Of a DNA stretch of 64,000 bases, positions 8,683 through 17,315 are shown piece after piece (within the stretch, counting starts at the first letter, position 1; each line of letters begins with the position of its first letter). A program made the translations under genes and the position numbers. This DNA is from an uncultured Verrucomicrobiota bacterium (GTDB lineage Bacteria; Verrucomicrobiota; Verrucomicrobiia; Limisphaerales; UBA1412), in assembly GCA_944389455.1 (NCBI GenBank), contig CALXMK010000010.1, positions 41,224 through 105,223 of the forward strand, written 5' to 3'. The notes under the pieces were generated by a model. It made no database searches. It was not told the origin of the DNA and saw only the letters and a list, made by a program, of their open reading frames with translations.

Positions 8683-10102
8683 TCGTTTCTTTTTTAGAAG
8701 GCAGCGGCTTAAGAGTTAAAGTATCAATGCGTTTGCCTGTAACGTATTTGACTGTCAAAATCCATTGATCAAAGATGATATTTTGTCCCACTTCGGGGAA
8801 GGATCCCAGAGTTTGAACGACAAGTCCGGCGACAGTTGAGGGAGGATCTTCTTTAAATTGATAGTTTGTAATTTCTTCCAGTTGATGGATGGGGAGATTG
8901 CCTGCCAGAATCCATTCATTATCAGTATCGCTGTATTGAATGAGGGTTTGTTCTTGGTCGAATTCATCTTGAATTTGGCCAACAAGTTCTTCCAGAATAT
9001 TTTCTTGCGTTAAGATACCAATAGTGCCGCCGTATTCGTCAACGATTGTGGCAAAATGAATTTTGTTATCCATTAAACGGAAAAGAAGTTTTTCCAGATG
9101 GGCGCTGCCAGGAACGAAAAGCGTTTTTTTAGCTAACATTTTTAGCTCACTTCCATATTTGGCTTTATGGCGCATGGCATAGAGATCTTTAATATGGATA
9201 ATGCCTAAAATTCGATCCAGATTTCCTTTTTCACAGAGAGGGAAACGAGAATATCGGGTAGATTCAGCAATCCTAAGACATTCTTCAATAGTATAGTCTG
9301 TGGAGAAGTAACTGATTTCTCGCCGTGGAGTCATGACTTCGCGGACAAGTCGATGTTTTAAATCCAGTGCATTAAGGACGATATTTCTTCCTGCCAGAGA
9401 TTTTCGATTTGTGCCAGAGAGAAGCAGCTTGAGCTCATCTTCGGAGTGAGAATGCTCGGTTTCATCTAGGCTTTTGAGTCCAACTTGCTTAAGCATCCAG
9501 ATGGAGCTTTTGTCGAGCATCCAGATAACAGGATAGAAAAGAAAGTTAAATAACCGCAATGGGCGAGAGATGTGAAGAGTGCTGTCCAGAGGTTTAAAAA
9601 TAGCTAGTGTTTTAGGAGTACACTCGCCTAGTGTAATATGTAGGAAGGTAATGACAGAGAAACCAATGGCAAAAGCAAGAGTATGTTTCAGAGCGGCATT
9701 ATGTATGCCTGCCAATTCCATGAAAGGTTCCAGAATGGAGGCAAAGACTGGTTCACCAATCCATCCTAATCCCAGACTGGCCAGAGTAATACCAACCTGG
9801 GTTGTATTAAGAAATGGATTGATATGGTGAATGATGAATTGAGCTGTTTTGGCTCGTTTATCACCCTTTTTTAAATAGGGATCAAGCTGTGTGCTGCGAA
9901 TTTTGACAATAGCAAACTCAGCTGCTACAAAAAATCCATTCAGTGCAATGAGAAAGAAAACAAGGATTATTTTCAGCAGGGTGATGATGTACCATTCTAA
10001 TCCAAAGACAGAGGGAGCGGAGGCTTCAGCTGCAGTGTCAGAGGCTATCGTATTAATGAGTGTAGGGTCTATAGCAGTAGCTATTAAGGAGGAAAGTATC
10101 AT
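8675..10102 (-). CDS. CNNM/CorC-family membrane protein, full length
   Basis: This is a DUF21-CBS-CorC_HlyC protein, the family often annotated as hemolysin or Mg/Co efflux protein. About 475 residues include an N-terminal membrane domain of four segments (residues about 40-200, with LNGFFVAAEFAIVKIR and TLGECTPKTLAI), a CBS pair (VREVMTPRREI and ATIVDEYGGTIGILTQENILEELVG), and a C-terminal FAD-binding-like CorC domain from about 385. Transport of divalent metal is the family expectation and not shown here. It is the third of three adjacent paralogues; the gap to its neighbour is 14 bases and it overlaps proB. Confidence 0.9.
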   Translation of the reverse strand: MILSSLIATAIDPTLINTIASDTAAEASAPSVFGLEWYIITLLKIILVFFLIALNGFFVAAEFAIVKIRSTQLDPYLKKGDKRAKTAQFIIHHINPFLNTTQVGITLASLGLGWIGEPVFASILEPFMELAGIHNAALKHTLAFAIGFSVITFLHITLGECTPKTLAIFKPLDSTLHISRPLRLFNFLFYPVIWMLDKSSIWMLKQVGLKSLDETEHSHSEDELKLLLSGTNRKSLAGRNIVLNALDLKHRLVREVMTPRREISYFSTDYTIEECLRIAESTRYSRFPLCEKGNLDRILGIIHIKDLYAMRHKAKYGSELKMLAKKTLFVPGSAHLEKLLFRLMDNKIHFATIVDEYGGTIGILTQENILEELVGQIQDEFDQEQTLIQYSDTDNEWILAGNLPIHQLEEITNYQFKEDPPSTVAGLVVQTLGSFPEVGQNIIFDQWILTVKYVTGKRIDTLTLKPLPSKKETNE

Positions 10103-10116
10103 GTTTTTCTATCTTT

Positions 10117-11136
10117 CTATAATTTCATTTTTCCAAAAATAGCGGCTAAAATATCCTGGAGGGTTACAATTCCCAGTTCTTGGCTGTTTTCATCCATTAC
10201 TACAGCGATTCTTTGTCCCTTACTCTGCATTTTTGAAAGAGCTTCCTGCAAATGAGCATTGGGGTGCAGGAAAATAGGCGGACGTGTAAAGTCAGTTACA
10301 AAACGAGTTTCTTCAGCGTCTTCGTAAAGTACTGTTTTGAGTAGAAGAATACCGGTGATTCTCTTTTCTCCATCAGCATAGATTTGGTAAACCGGGATTC
10401 GAGTACGTTGAGTAGTTCGTGATATTTCCTTGGCTTCTTTAATAGTGGCGTTGCTTGAGAGACAAACTACTTTTTCCATTGGCACAATAAGTTGCTGAAC
10501 AGTTGTGTCAAAGAAGTTCATCACATGTTCGATCATTGCCTGCTCTTCAAGGGTAATATCAGGAGTGATATTTTTCATCAAGTCACGCATCTCTATACGA
10601 TTAGAAATGAGCCGTTTGCTATAGCTGGTATTATTCCGTTTCCAGAAGATAAGTGATACAAGCCATACGGAGACTTTTACAATAGGATAAAAAATTAAAT
10701 AGGTAATTCTAAAAAGCGGTAGTACCAGGGTACAGCAGAACATCGGTTTTCGCCGAAAGATCATTTTGGGCAACCAGTCTCCCAAAAGGTAGATGCTGAG
10801 CAGTCCTCCAATAATGGCGGCGGAGAAAAGCAGTTTATTTTCAAACCATTGATATGAATAAAGCGTTACAATACAGACGGAGATAAAATTGGCGGTTGTT
10901 CCTACAATCAGTGTAATCCAGAGAAACATTTCAGGATTTTCCAGGTAGTGGAGCATTCTTTGAGATGTCTTTTTACCCATACGTGCGTTACGGTGTAGTT
11001 TGAGGGGGTTGATAGCTATCATTCCTACCTCCATTCCTGAGAAAATAAAGGAGCTTGTAATGGTTAAAAATAGGATAAACCCTGTCAAAATAGGGCTTAG
11101 CTCATTGGAGGCTGAGGATACTTCGGTAATAGGCAT
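10117..11136 (-). CDS. CNNM-family membrane protein lacking the CorC domain
   Basis: This paralogue of the flanking genes has 339 residues. It keeps the DUF21 membrane domain (residues about 15-190, with IFSGMEVGMIAINPLKL) and the CBS pair (VPMEKVVCLS and IAVVMDENSQELGIVTLQDILAAIFG), but it stops directly after the second CBS motif. The C-terminal CorC_HlyC domain present in both neighbours is absent. The truncation is clean, with a normal stop two bases plus from the next start region, so it looks like a stable shortened paralogue and not a recent break. Function probably depends on pairing with a full-length partner, which is inference. Confidence 0.87.
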   Translation of the reverse strand: MPITEVSSASNELSPILTGFILFLTITSSFIFSGMEVGMIAINPLKLHRNARMGKKTSQRMLHYLENPEMFLWITLIVGTTANFISVCIVTLYSYQWFENKLLFSAAIIGGLLSIYLLGDWLPKMIFRRKPMFCCTLVLPLFRITYLIFYPIVKVSVWLVSLIFWKRNNTSYSKRLISNRIEMRDLMKNITPDITLEEQAMIEHVMNFFDTTVQQLIVPMEKVVCLSSNATIKEAKEISRTTQRTRIPVYQIYADGEKRITGILLLKTVLYEDAEETRFVTDFTRPPIFLHPNAHLQEALSKMQSKGQRIAVVMDENSQELGIVTLQDILAAIFGKMKL

Positions 11137-11138
11137 AA

Positions 11139-12461
11139 TTAATTCTTGGGGTTGGAAGTTTTGGAGGAAGAGGCTCCTGCCGATTGATATATAATCCGTA
11201 CTTCACGAATCTTGGCAAATTCGACTGAGAGAGCAGTAAAGCGGTACTTATCATATTGGATAGATTGATTGGGATAGGGAATAGTTTCCAATTGTGATAA
11301 AAAAATTCCAGCAATCGTCTGAACATGCTGCGGAGGAATAATAGGCGATGGGGCTTGCTGATTGAAATCTTCAATGGGAAGATTGCCGGAGACTTTCCAG
11401 CTATTGATACTTTCGACTTCTAGAGTAGCTTCACCTACTTCGGATTCAGGACGAATGTTGCCGACAACCTCTTCAAGAATATCTTCCATTGTGATAATTC
11501 CAGAGGTTTCTCCGTATTCATCGAGCACGATAACGAGGCCTCCTTGGTGATATTGACGCTGAAAACTTTTTAGCAGTTCAAGTAGATTCATGCTATCAGG
11601 AACTGTAAGTGCCAGATCGATAGCATCATCCGGGGCTTTATCCGGATTCATGAGCAAAACGTGTGTGTTGAGTATTCCTACTATGTCATTAGTTTGTTCA
11701 TCGTACATGGGCAGTCGCCGATGTTTGTAGCGGCGGGCTGCTTCAATCATTTCCTCTTTTGTTGCATTTGCGGAAATATAAGACATCTGCGAGCGTAGAA
11801 TCATACACTCTTTAACAGTATGAGAATCTAATAGAACAATGCGGTTGATAAAGTCTCTTTCAGCGGAAGTGACTATTTTCTGCTGAAAGGCTAGTTCTAC
11901 CAGTTCACGATATTCCTCATTAGAAATATAGGAAAAGGGAACTTCATTCTCACTATTCTCAACAGAAGTATTTGGATTTTTGTTTTGGAGATTATTTTTG
12001 GCATGATTGCGCGTAGCCAATCGTACCAAAAAATGAATAGGAGTACTGATATTCTTAAGAATTTGTAAAACCGGAGCGACTCTTAATGCCCAACGATCGG
12101 GGTGTCTCATTGCGAAAGTTTTGGGAATAATTTCGCAGCCAATAATGAGAATGAGTAAAGAGATAATAATAAAAGGGAATTGAGCGAATTCACGCTTTAA
12201 GGTCATCCAGAGAGCCAAAAAAGCTACTCCAAAATTAGCTGTGGTATTCAGGAGTGTTAATGCGGTCAGTGTTTCACGGGGATGTTCCAGAAAGGTACTG
12301 ATAATTTTGGTTTTTTTAGGATAAGATTTTTGCATTTTTCTGAGGATAGGCCCTTTTAAAGTAAAAAGTGCTGTTTCAGACAATGAACAGAAAAAACCAA
12401 TCCCAAAAAAGGTAATCAGGAGAATTACCTCAATGAGCTGTAGCTGTGCTTCAACATCCAT
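11139..12461 (-). CDS. CNNM/CorC-family membrane protein, full length
   Basis: This is the first gene of the minus-strand operon and a full-length DUF21-CBS-CorC protein of 440 residues. It has membrane segments from about 10-160 (FFCSLSETALFTLKG, IIGCEIIPKTFAMRHP), a CBS pair (VKECMILRSQMSYIS and VIVLDEYGETSGIITMEDI), and a C-terminal domain from about 340. Two bases separate it from the next paralogue. Adjacent pairs of such genes are known in other bacteria including Chlamydiae; three in a row is less usual. Confidence 0.9.
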   Translation of the reverse strand: MDVEAQLQLIEVILLITFFGIGFFCSLSETALFTLKGPILRKMQKSYPKKTKIISTFLEHPRETLTALTLLNTTANFGVAFLALWMTLKREFAQFPFIIISLLILIIGCEIIPKTFAMRHPDRWALRVAPVLQILKNISTPIHFLVRLATRNHAKNNLQNKNPNTSVENSENEVPFSYISNEEYRELVELAFQQKIVTSAERDFINRIVLLDSHTVKECMILRSQMSYISANATKEEMIEAARRYKHRRLPMYDEQTNDIVGILNTHVLLMNPDKAPDDAIDLALTVPDSMNLLELLKSFQRQYHQGGLVIVLDEYGETSGIITMEDILEEVVGNIRPESEVGEATLEVESINSWKVSGNLPIEDFNQQAPSPIIPPQHVQTIAGIFLSQLETIPYPNQSIQYDKYRFTALSVEFAKIREVRIIYQSAGASSSKTSNPKN

Positions 12462-12773
12462 TCTTCTTTCTATATAATGTGTTTATGAGGGAAGTTCTAC
12501 TCATTCTCTTGATAAAAGAGATATTGTATCCCCACAAGTTGTGTAAGATTATAGAAAAATAATCAATGAAAACAAGAAGAAGTTACGTCTAATTTTATGT
12601 CCCGAAAAGGGAAAAAAGATAAATACTATGAGTCGATGAAATCGATATCTTTTATATACAGTGAGCTAAGTAAATGAAAATAGAATAAAAAATAAAAAAT
12701 ATATCCTTTAAGCTTGCCAAGGATTTCATCAATAGGTAAAATCGACTTGTGGTACAAAAGGTAATGTAGGCTT
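12462..12773. other. Divergent intergenic region
   Basis: This AT-rich gap lies between the DUF21/CBS operon (leftward) and a small unknown gene (rightward). The only element I can support is the rightward promoter at 12714-12742. No clear leftward promoter was found, although an AT-rich TATATA lies about ten bases before the leftward start. Confidence 0.5.
12714..12742 (+). promoter_or_regulatory. Promoter of the 150-residue unknown gene
   Basis: -35 TTGCCA, 17-base spacer, -10 TAAAAT, each one base away from consensus. The start codon is 31 bases after the -10. Confidence 0.6.
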
Positions 12774-13226
12774 ATGCTAAAAAAACAAATAATCACTGAG
12801 GTGACCCCTCTGTTAGAAAGGGCAGTTGCCGATATTTCAGAAACAGATATCCTGGAAAACAAGAAGAATATCAATAGAGCAATTGCACTCTTTACTCAGG
12901 AATTAGTTGATTGTTCTAAGGTAGGGCAGGTTGTAATTGATCCTAAACGTTATGGAGAACTGCTTATGGACTCTCTGACTATAAAGGATTATGCGCATTA
13001 TCTGAATGGAGTTGAGCTTTTACAGTGGCATATGCTGGAGCAGAGCCCTCACACAGGTTTTCTCTGGGCGATGACGGTTTTTCTCGATCGCGTCAATGCT
13101 CTCTCTCTCTTTGAATCAATTTTGGATATGGAGATCATCAACGCAGCTCTCAAAGAAATCAGCGATGCGGCTTTTGAGGAAATGCTTGAAGAGAGAAGAT
13201 CTTGCCGCACAGGGATTAAGGATTAG
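12774..13226 (+). CDS. Small cytoplasmic protein of unknown function
   Basis: I do not recognise this 150-residue, soluble, mostly helical protein. It has no signal peptide or membrane segment. Acidic and amphipathic stretches dominate, with a Glu-rich C-terminus (EEMLEERRSC). The ATG follows an AAGGTAATGTAGG purine-rich stretch and a good promoter lies upstream, so the gene is likely real. It stands alone, divergent from the DUF21/CBS operon and convergent with folK. Confidence 0.65.
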   Translation: MLKKQIITEVTPLLERAVADISETDILENKKNINRAIALFTQELVDCSKVGQVVIDPKRYGELLMDSLTIKDYAHYLNGVELLQWHMLEQSPHTGFLWAMTVFLDRVNALSLFESILDMEIINAALKEISDAAFEEMLEERRSCRTGIKD

Positions 13227-13324
13227 CAATTTCTAGTAAAGTCAGAGTTTTTCTTTTTTAAGCTGATGCTATGCGATATTAATGGTTCAGCCTAAAGGAG
13301 AGAACCACAATTTAAATTTAAAAA

Positions 13325-13370
13325 AGTCTTTTTCTCGGAGTTATAGAGTCTCGGGAAAAGGGCTTTTTTT
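13325..13370 (+). terminator. Terminator after the 150-residue unknown gene
   Basis: A 14-bp stem (13325-13338 with 13351-13364) is followed by seven Ts. Several of its pairs are G-U and form only in the plus-strand transcript, which sets the orientation. It lies about 100 bases after the stop. Confidence 0.7.
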
Positions 13371-13431
13371 GTTGTTTGTCCTGTTAATTTGCTGGCAATT
13401 CTTAAGGAATATTTATCTAAAGAGTGGTTAT

Positions 13432-13983
13432 TTAAATTGAATTGTACTTTTCAATGAGTTGGTCACTATTTCTTAATTGATCGGTAAGTGTTTTAATAGT
13501 AGAGGAGTTGGAAGAAAGCCTCAATTCCGGATTTAATTCATTTAGAGGTTCTAATACAAAACGACGTTCCATTGCTCGAGGATGAGGCAAAGTTAATCGT
13601 TTTGTTTGAATTTGGATTCCTTTAAAATAGATTAAATCTAGGTCGATTATTCGAGGAGAGTGGTAGGTGTGGTTTTGGGGGCGTCCGGAGCGAATTTCAT
13701 ATTGCTGGAGAGTATCAAGAAGTCGAAATGCTTCATCGGTTTGCAAGCGTAAAGAGTTTTCCTGGTTTGGATTGGACGATGGCAGATAGAGTGAGATTAC
13801 CGCGTTTAAAAATGGAGGACTCCCCTGCGGACAGTCAATAGGGGCGCTTAGCCAGAGAGAGGATTGCTTGATTGGATAGGGTGTGAGCGATTGCAGAAAG
13901 AGAGTCGCTTGGCGAATCTCTTCTAAAGGGTTTCCTAGATTCGCACCTAAGGCGATATAGATATCATGAGTGGGAATTGACAT
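13432..13983 (-). CDS. folK: 2-amino-4-hydroxy-6-hydroxymethyldihydropteridine pyrophosphokinase (HPPK)
   Basis: This enzyme transfers pyrophosphate from ATP to 6-hydroxymethyl-7,8-dihydropterin in folate synthesis. The 183 residues show YIALGANLGNPLEEI at the N-terminus, the SAPIDCPQGSPPFLNAV substrate loop, RIIDLDLIYF with the metal-binding aspartates, and PHPRAMERRFVLEPL. The gene is single and monocistronic; folP, folB and folE are not in the window. Confidence 0.95.
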   Translation of the reverse strand: MSIPTHDIYIALGANLGNPLEEIRQATLFLQSLTPYPIKQSSLWLSAPIDCPQGSPPFLNAVISLYLPSSNPNQENSLRLQTDEAFRLLDTLQQYEIRSGRPQNHTYHSPRIIDLDLIYFKGIQIQTKRLTLPHPRAMERRFVLEPLNELNPELRLSSNSSTIKTLTDQLRNSDQLIEKYNSI

Positions 13984-14321
13984 ATGAGTTTTTTAGCAAA
14001 GAATACATATGGATGGAAAGATATAGTAAAACAGCAAGATCAATATTGAAGCTTTGCATAGAGTGAGAATTACAATCTTCTGTATCGCAGACTTTGTGAG
14101 AAGTTAGATTAGTTAACTGTGTTTCGATTAAATGATTCATTAGTGAGAGCGGCTAGATAAAAAATATCAAAATAATTGAGGAATTTCGTTCCTAAAATTT
14201 ATTTTTCAGATTTTAGATTGAAAATCAATAAGATTTATCTATGGAAAATCTGATCCTGTAGTATGAGTGGGAGAGGAACAGGTAATTGTTTTTTCTCTTC
14301 CCTCAATAGGGCTTTATATAT
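13984..14321. other. Divergent intergenic region
   Basis: A 338-base AT-rich stretch lies between folK (leftward) and the O-antigen-ligase gene (rightward). It presumably holds both promoters, but I found no pair of boxes good enough to call and no convincing RNA structure. Confidence 0.4.
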
Positions 14322-16229
14322 ATGATTTCAGCAGTTATGGGAAGTAGATCCATAGAGAAAAAGACACCGAAATGGGATGAGCGTATCGATCAGATCATCT
14401 TATGGTTGTTTGTTGGTATTTTCGCGATCATGCCTACGGCTTTTGGAGGGACACTGATTTGGGCCTTTTCTTTAACAGAGTGTTTGGTGGCGGTTGGGTT
14501 GATTCTTTGGGGAATGAAACTTTGGTTAGACAAGTCTCATCGGATTTTTTGGAATCCTGCCGTGTGGTTAGTATTGGGAATAACCGGATATGCCTTTATC
14601 AGGAGTTTTCTTCCATCAATTCATTTCTCGGCAATGAAGGAGTTGACAAAAGTAGTTCTTTATTGTTCTGTTTTTTTTCTTTTTATCAATAATTTAAGAA
14701 GACGAAAATCGATCAAGTTCTTTGCGATGTGCTTGATTGGTATAGCTCTGTTGATTTCGTTTTATGCGATAGCGCAATTTATGACGGGATCAGAAAAGAT
14801 TTTTTGGGTGCAACAACCTGAAATTTATAACCATAGAGCTTCTGGAACTTATATTTGTCCAAATCATCTGGCAGGTTTTTTGGAAATGGTGTTGCCTTTG
14901 GCTTTGGCTTTGACTATTTCGGGACGTTTAGGCCAGATTCAGAAAATCTATGTAGGGTTTGCCAGCGTGATTTTGCTGGGAGGTATCGCGGTGACAATTT
15001 CTCGAGCAGGATACGTTTCTGCACTAGTGGCTTTGGCTTTGGTCTTGAGTAACCTTTATAAATTACCTAAATATCGGATCCCAGCGATATTGGCGACATT
15101 ATTGGTTTTAATTGGATTGGGATGGTTCCTGATGGGGAAATCACAGGTTCAAAGTCGGTTTGATGAATTGCTTAATGCAACGCAGTTGGAGGAGGGTCGA
15201 GGAGCGATCTTTCAGTCCTCTCTCCCAATGGTGGGAGAACATCCTTTTCTGGGAATGGGGTTAGGCAGTTATGATACTCGTATTTATCAATATATTTCTG
15301 AGAAGATACAAAATGCGCCTCTTTTTGCACATTCGGACTATCTGCAATTTATAATTGAATGGGGAATAATTGGATTTATTCTGCTTCTGCTACTATTGGC
15401 AAATATGATCTGGGGAGTATTTAAGACGATGAGATATTTTGCGCAGAAGGGAAGCAATAGTTCGCGAGATAGCAGCCGTGCTGCACTTTTTCTAGGAGCA
15501 GCTGCAGCAATGGTGGCGATTATGCTTCACTCATTTGTTGACTTTAATATGCATGTTCCGGCTAATGCATTGACTGCAGTTGCCTTGTTTGCTCTAGTAA
15601 TCAGCTGTCAGCGCTTTGTGGACGAATCCTGTTGGTTGAAGCAGACTCCTTTTGTTCGAGGAGTTGTATCGGTATTAATTTTGATTTTTGCCGGGATGTT
15701 AGTTTTTGATGCGGTTCAGAGTACTAGAGTTCACCGTTTGGTGCAAATGGCGAAGAATTATCAGGGAACGGTTGAAGGAAGAGATACACTCTATCGGGAG
15801 GCGATGGAAATTTCTCCTCGTGATTGGAGTATTGCGCTCAAGAGAGCAAATGCTCTGCTAGATTATGGATATCCGGCAGAGACAGAAAATCACCGGATTT
15901 CTCTGGAAAGAGCTGCCGGAATTTATGAACAAGCCATCAAAGAAAATCCTTGGAGATATGAGTTGGAAGCAGGTCTTGGTCAGACATTGATTTTACTGGG
16001 AAAAAATGAACAGGGAATGCAGCATGCTAAGCGTGCTTTAGAGCTTTATCCTAATGGTTCTCGTACCCATGCGATTTACGGTTGGTGTGCTCTTTATTCG
16101 AGAGATTATGAGTTGGCAGTCAAGCACTTAGAGAACTCTATTCATCTAAGGAATGAAGGAAACGATTTTGCCAAAAATTGGTATAAAATCGCTCAGCAAA
16201 GATTAAGTGAAATAAAAAAATACGAATAA
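14322..16229 (+). CDS. O-antigen ligase-family membrane protein with C-terminal TPR repeats
   Basis: This is an integral inner-membrane protein of the Wzy_C / O-antigen ligase superfamily, which polymerises or ligates surface polysaccharide on a lipid carrier. It has 635 residues with about ten to twelve membrane segments over residues 30-480. The conserved periplasmic loop includes GEHPFLGMGLGSYDTR followed by AHSDYLQFIIEWGIIG near 330-345, the usual place of the catalytic His/Arg. A soluble tail from about 490 holds two to three TPR units (YEQAIKENPWRYELEAGLGQ, ALELYPNGSRTHAIYGW). No other polysaccharide gene is adjacent, so ligase, polymerase or glycosylation transferase cannot be told apart. 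Confidence 0.82.
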   Translation: MISAVMGSRSIEKKTPKWDERIDQIILWLFVGIFAIMPTAFGGTLIWAFSLTECLVAVGLILWGMKLWLDKSHRIFWNPAVWLVLGITGYAFIRSFLPSIHFSAMKELTKVVLYCSVFFLFINNLRRRKSIKFFAMCLIGIALLISFYAIAQFMTGSEKIFWVQQPEIYNHRASGTYICPNHLAGFLEMVLPLALALTISGRLGQIQKIYVGFASVILLGGIAVTISRAGYVSALVALALVLSNLYKLPKYRIPAILATLLVLIGLGWFLMGKSQVQSRFDELLNATQLEEGRGAIFQSSLPMVGEHPFLGMGLGSYDTRIYQYISEKIQNAPLFAHSDYLQFIIEWGIIGFILLLLLLANMIWGVFKTMRYFAQKGSNSSRDSSRAALFLGAAAAMVAIMLHSFVDFNMHVPANALTAVALFALVISCQRFVDESCWLKQTPFVRGVVSVLILIFAGMLVFDAVQSTRVHRLVQMAKNYQGTVEGRDTLYREAMEISPRDWSIALKRANALLDYGYPAETENHRISLERAAGIYEQAIKENPWRYELEAGLGQTLILLGKNEQGMQHAKRALELYPNGSRTHAIYGWCALYSRDYELAVKHLENSIHLRNEGNDFAKNWYKIAQQRLSEIKKYE

Positions 16230-16252
16230 TGCAAAAAAGTGTTCTAAGAGGG

Positions 16253-16282
16253 TTGACAATACTAGCCAAAATAAGCTAATAT
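16253..16282 (+). promoter_or_regulatory. Promoter of the FecR-domain gene
   Basis: A consensus -35 TTGACA, 18-base spacer and -10 TAATAT. The start codon is about 58 bases after the -10, leaving a leader of about 50 bases with a GAGAG ribosome-binding site. Confidence 0.62.
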
Positions 16283-16340
16283 CTTCTCGGTTTGGGTAAC
16301 GAAAGTTACATTTAATAGACGAGTTTAAGTTGAGAGAATT

Positions 16341-17150
16341 ATGAAAAAGATCGTTAAAACTTTTGCAGTAAGCATGACGCTTATAGCTGCTCTCCTTGTC
16401 GCTGTGTCTGTTCAGGCAAAGGATGCCCGTTTGACAGGTATGACAGGTACAGTAGAAGTGCTTAAAGATGGCGGAGTCTGGCAAAAGATTTCGAGTAGCA
16501 AGTCCATTAAGGAAGGTGAGACACTGCGTACGGCTGATGTGGTGGGGACAGTTGTCTCTTTCAGATTGGCCAATGCGGATGCTCTGGTTGTTATGAATCA
16601 GGGATCTACCTTGACTTTAAATCAGGCCAGTGATGATACAGTAAGTGGACAGAAGATTTCCAATACTGTGATGACTCTTGCGGCTGGTCAGGTAACAGGT
16701 AAAGTAGGAGCTATAGGTGGTGCTTCTAAATTTACGGTTAATACTCCGACCAAGAGTTTTGAGGTAGCTCCGAATAGTGAGTTCTCTATTTCTGTTGATG
16801 GTGCGGTGACAGTTTCTCGCGGTGAGCTGACAGCTAAAGCTGGTACAGAAACCGTTAAGGTGGCAGCAGGTCAAACTCTCGCTCCTGATGCAACGGCTAC
16901 CGCTCCGGCGGATGCTAATATTCAAGCTTCGATTAGTACACAGGTAGCTTATGCGGCTCGTGATACTATAAGTGATACTGATACTCAGAGTGTTTCTGCT
17001 CCAGAAGGTCGTAATCAGATCAATCCTACTTTGAGTAAATATGTAAGAGCGTCAGAAAATAAGGCAATCGATGATCTTCTTCCGAAGGTTTCTACTCTCG
17101 GGAACCCGGCTTCTAATGATCCGATACCTGTGACTCCTTATAGCATTTAA
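16341..17150 (+). CDS. Secreted FecR-domain protein
   Basis: This exported protein of 269 residues begins with a clear Sec signal peptide (MKKIVKTFAVSMTLIAALLV, cleaved near VQAKD). A FecR domain (PF04773 type) covers residues about 30-150, with the pattern GTVEVLKDGGVWQKI, IKEGETLRTADVVGTVVSF and FTVNTPTKSFEVAPNSEF. The C-terminal third is rich in Ala, Thr and Ser. Classic FecR is an anti-sigma regulator fused to a membrane anchor, but here there is no sigma factor, no TonB receptor and no membrane segment. A structural or envelope role is more likely than iron signalling. It has its own promoter and terminator, so it is transcribed alone and probably strongly. Confidence 0.85.
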   Translation: MKKIVKTFAVSMTLIAALLVAVSVQAKDARLTGMTGTVEVLKDGGVWQKISSSKSIKEGETLRTADVVGTVVSFRLANADALVVMNQGSTLTLNQASDDTVSGQKISNTVMTLAAGQVTGKVGAIGGASKFTVNTPTKSFEVAPNSEFSISVDGAVTVSRGELTAKAGTETVKVAAGQTLAPDATATAPADANIQASISTQVAYAARDTISDTDTQSVSAPEGRNQINPTLSKYVRASENKAIDDLLPKVSTLGNPASNDPIPVTPYSI

Positions 17151-17176
17151 TCTAGTAAGTATTATTTAAATTTTAG

Positions 17177-17206
17177 AGCCGATTCCGTTTGGAACCGGCT
17201 TTTTTC
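17177..17206 (+). terminator. Terminator of the FecR-domain gene
   Basis: Stem AGCCGATTCC / GGAACCGGCT with one mismatch and a GTTT loop, followed by six pyrimidines (TTTTTC). Confidence 0.85.
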
Positions 17207-17315
17207 TTTAGAGTTTCCTCTTAAAAGAGGGGTGAAATAAAATTACTGATCAAAAAAATAAAAGAATAAAAATAGTTCGTGCTTTTTTGCGGGCTATCTC
17301 TTAAAATAACCGCAT

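Noticed and set aside
13282..13440. A 52-codon frame with a membrane-like stretch (GLFLLFVLLICWQFL)
   Set aside because: It has no ribosome-binding site and runs through a strong terminator hairpin and T-run, which itself encodes Phe/Leu-rich sequence. Kept only as a weak possibility.
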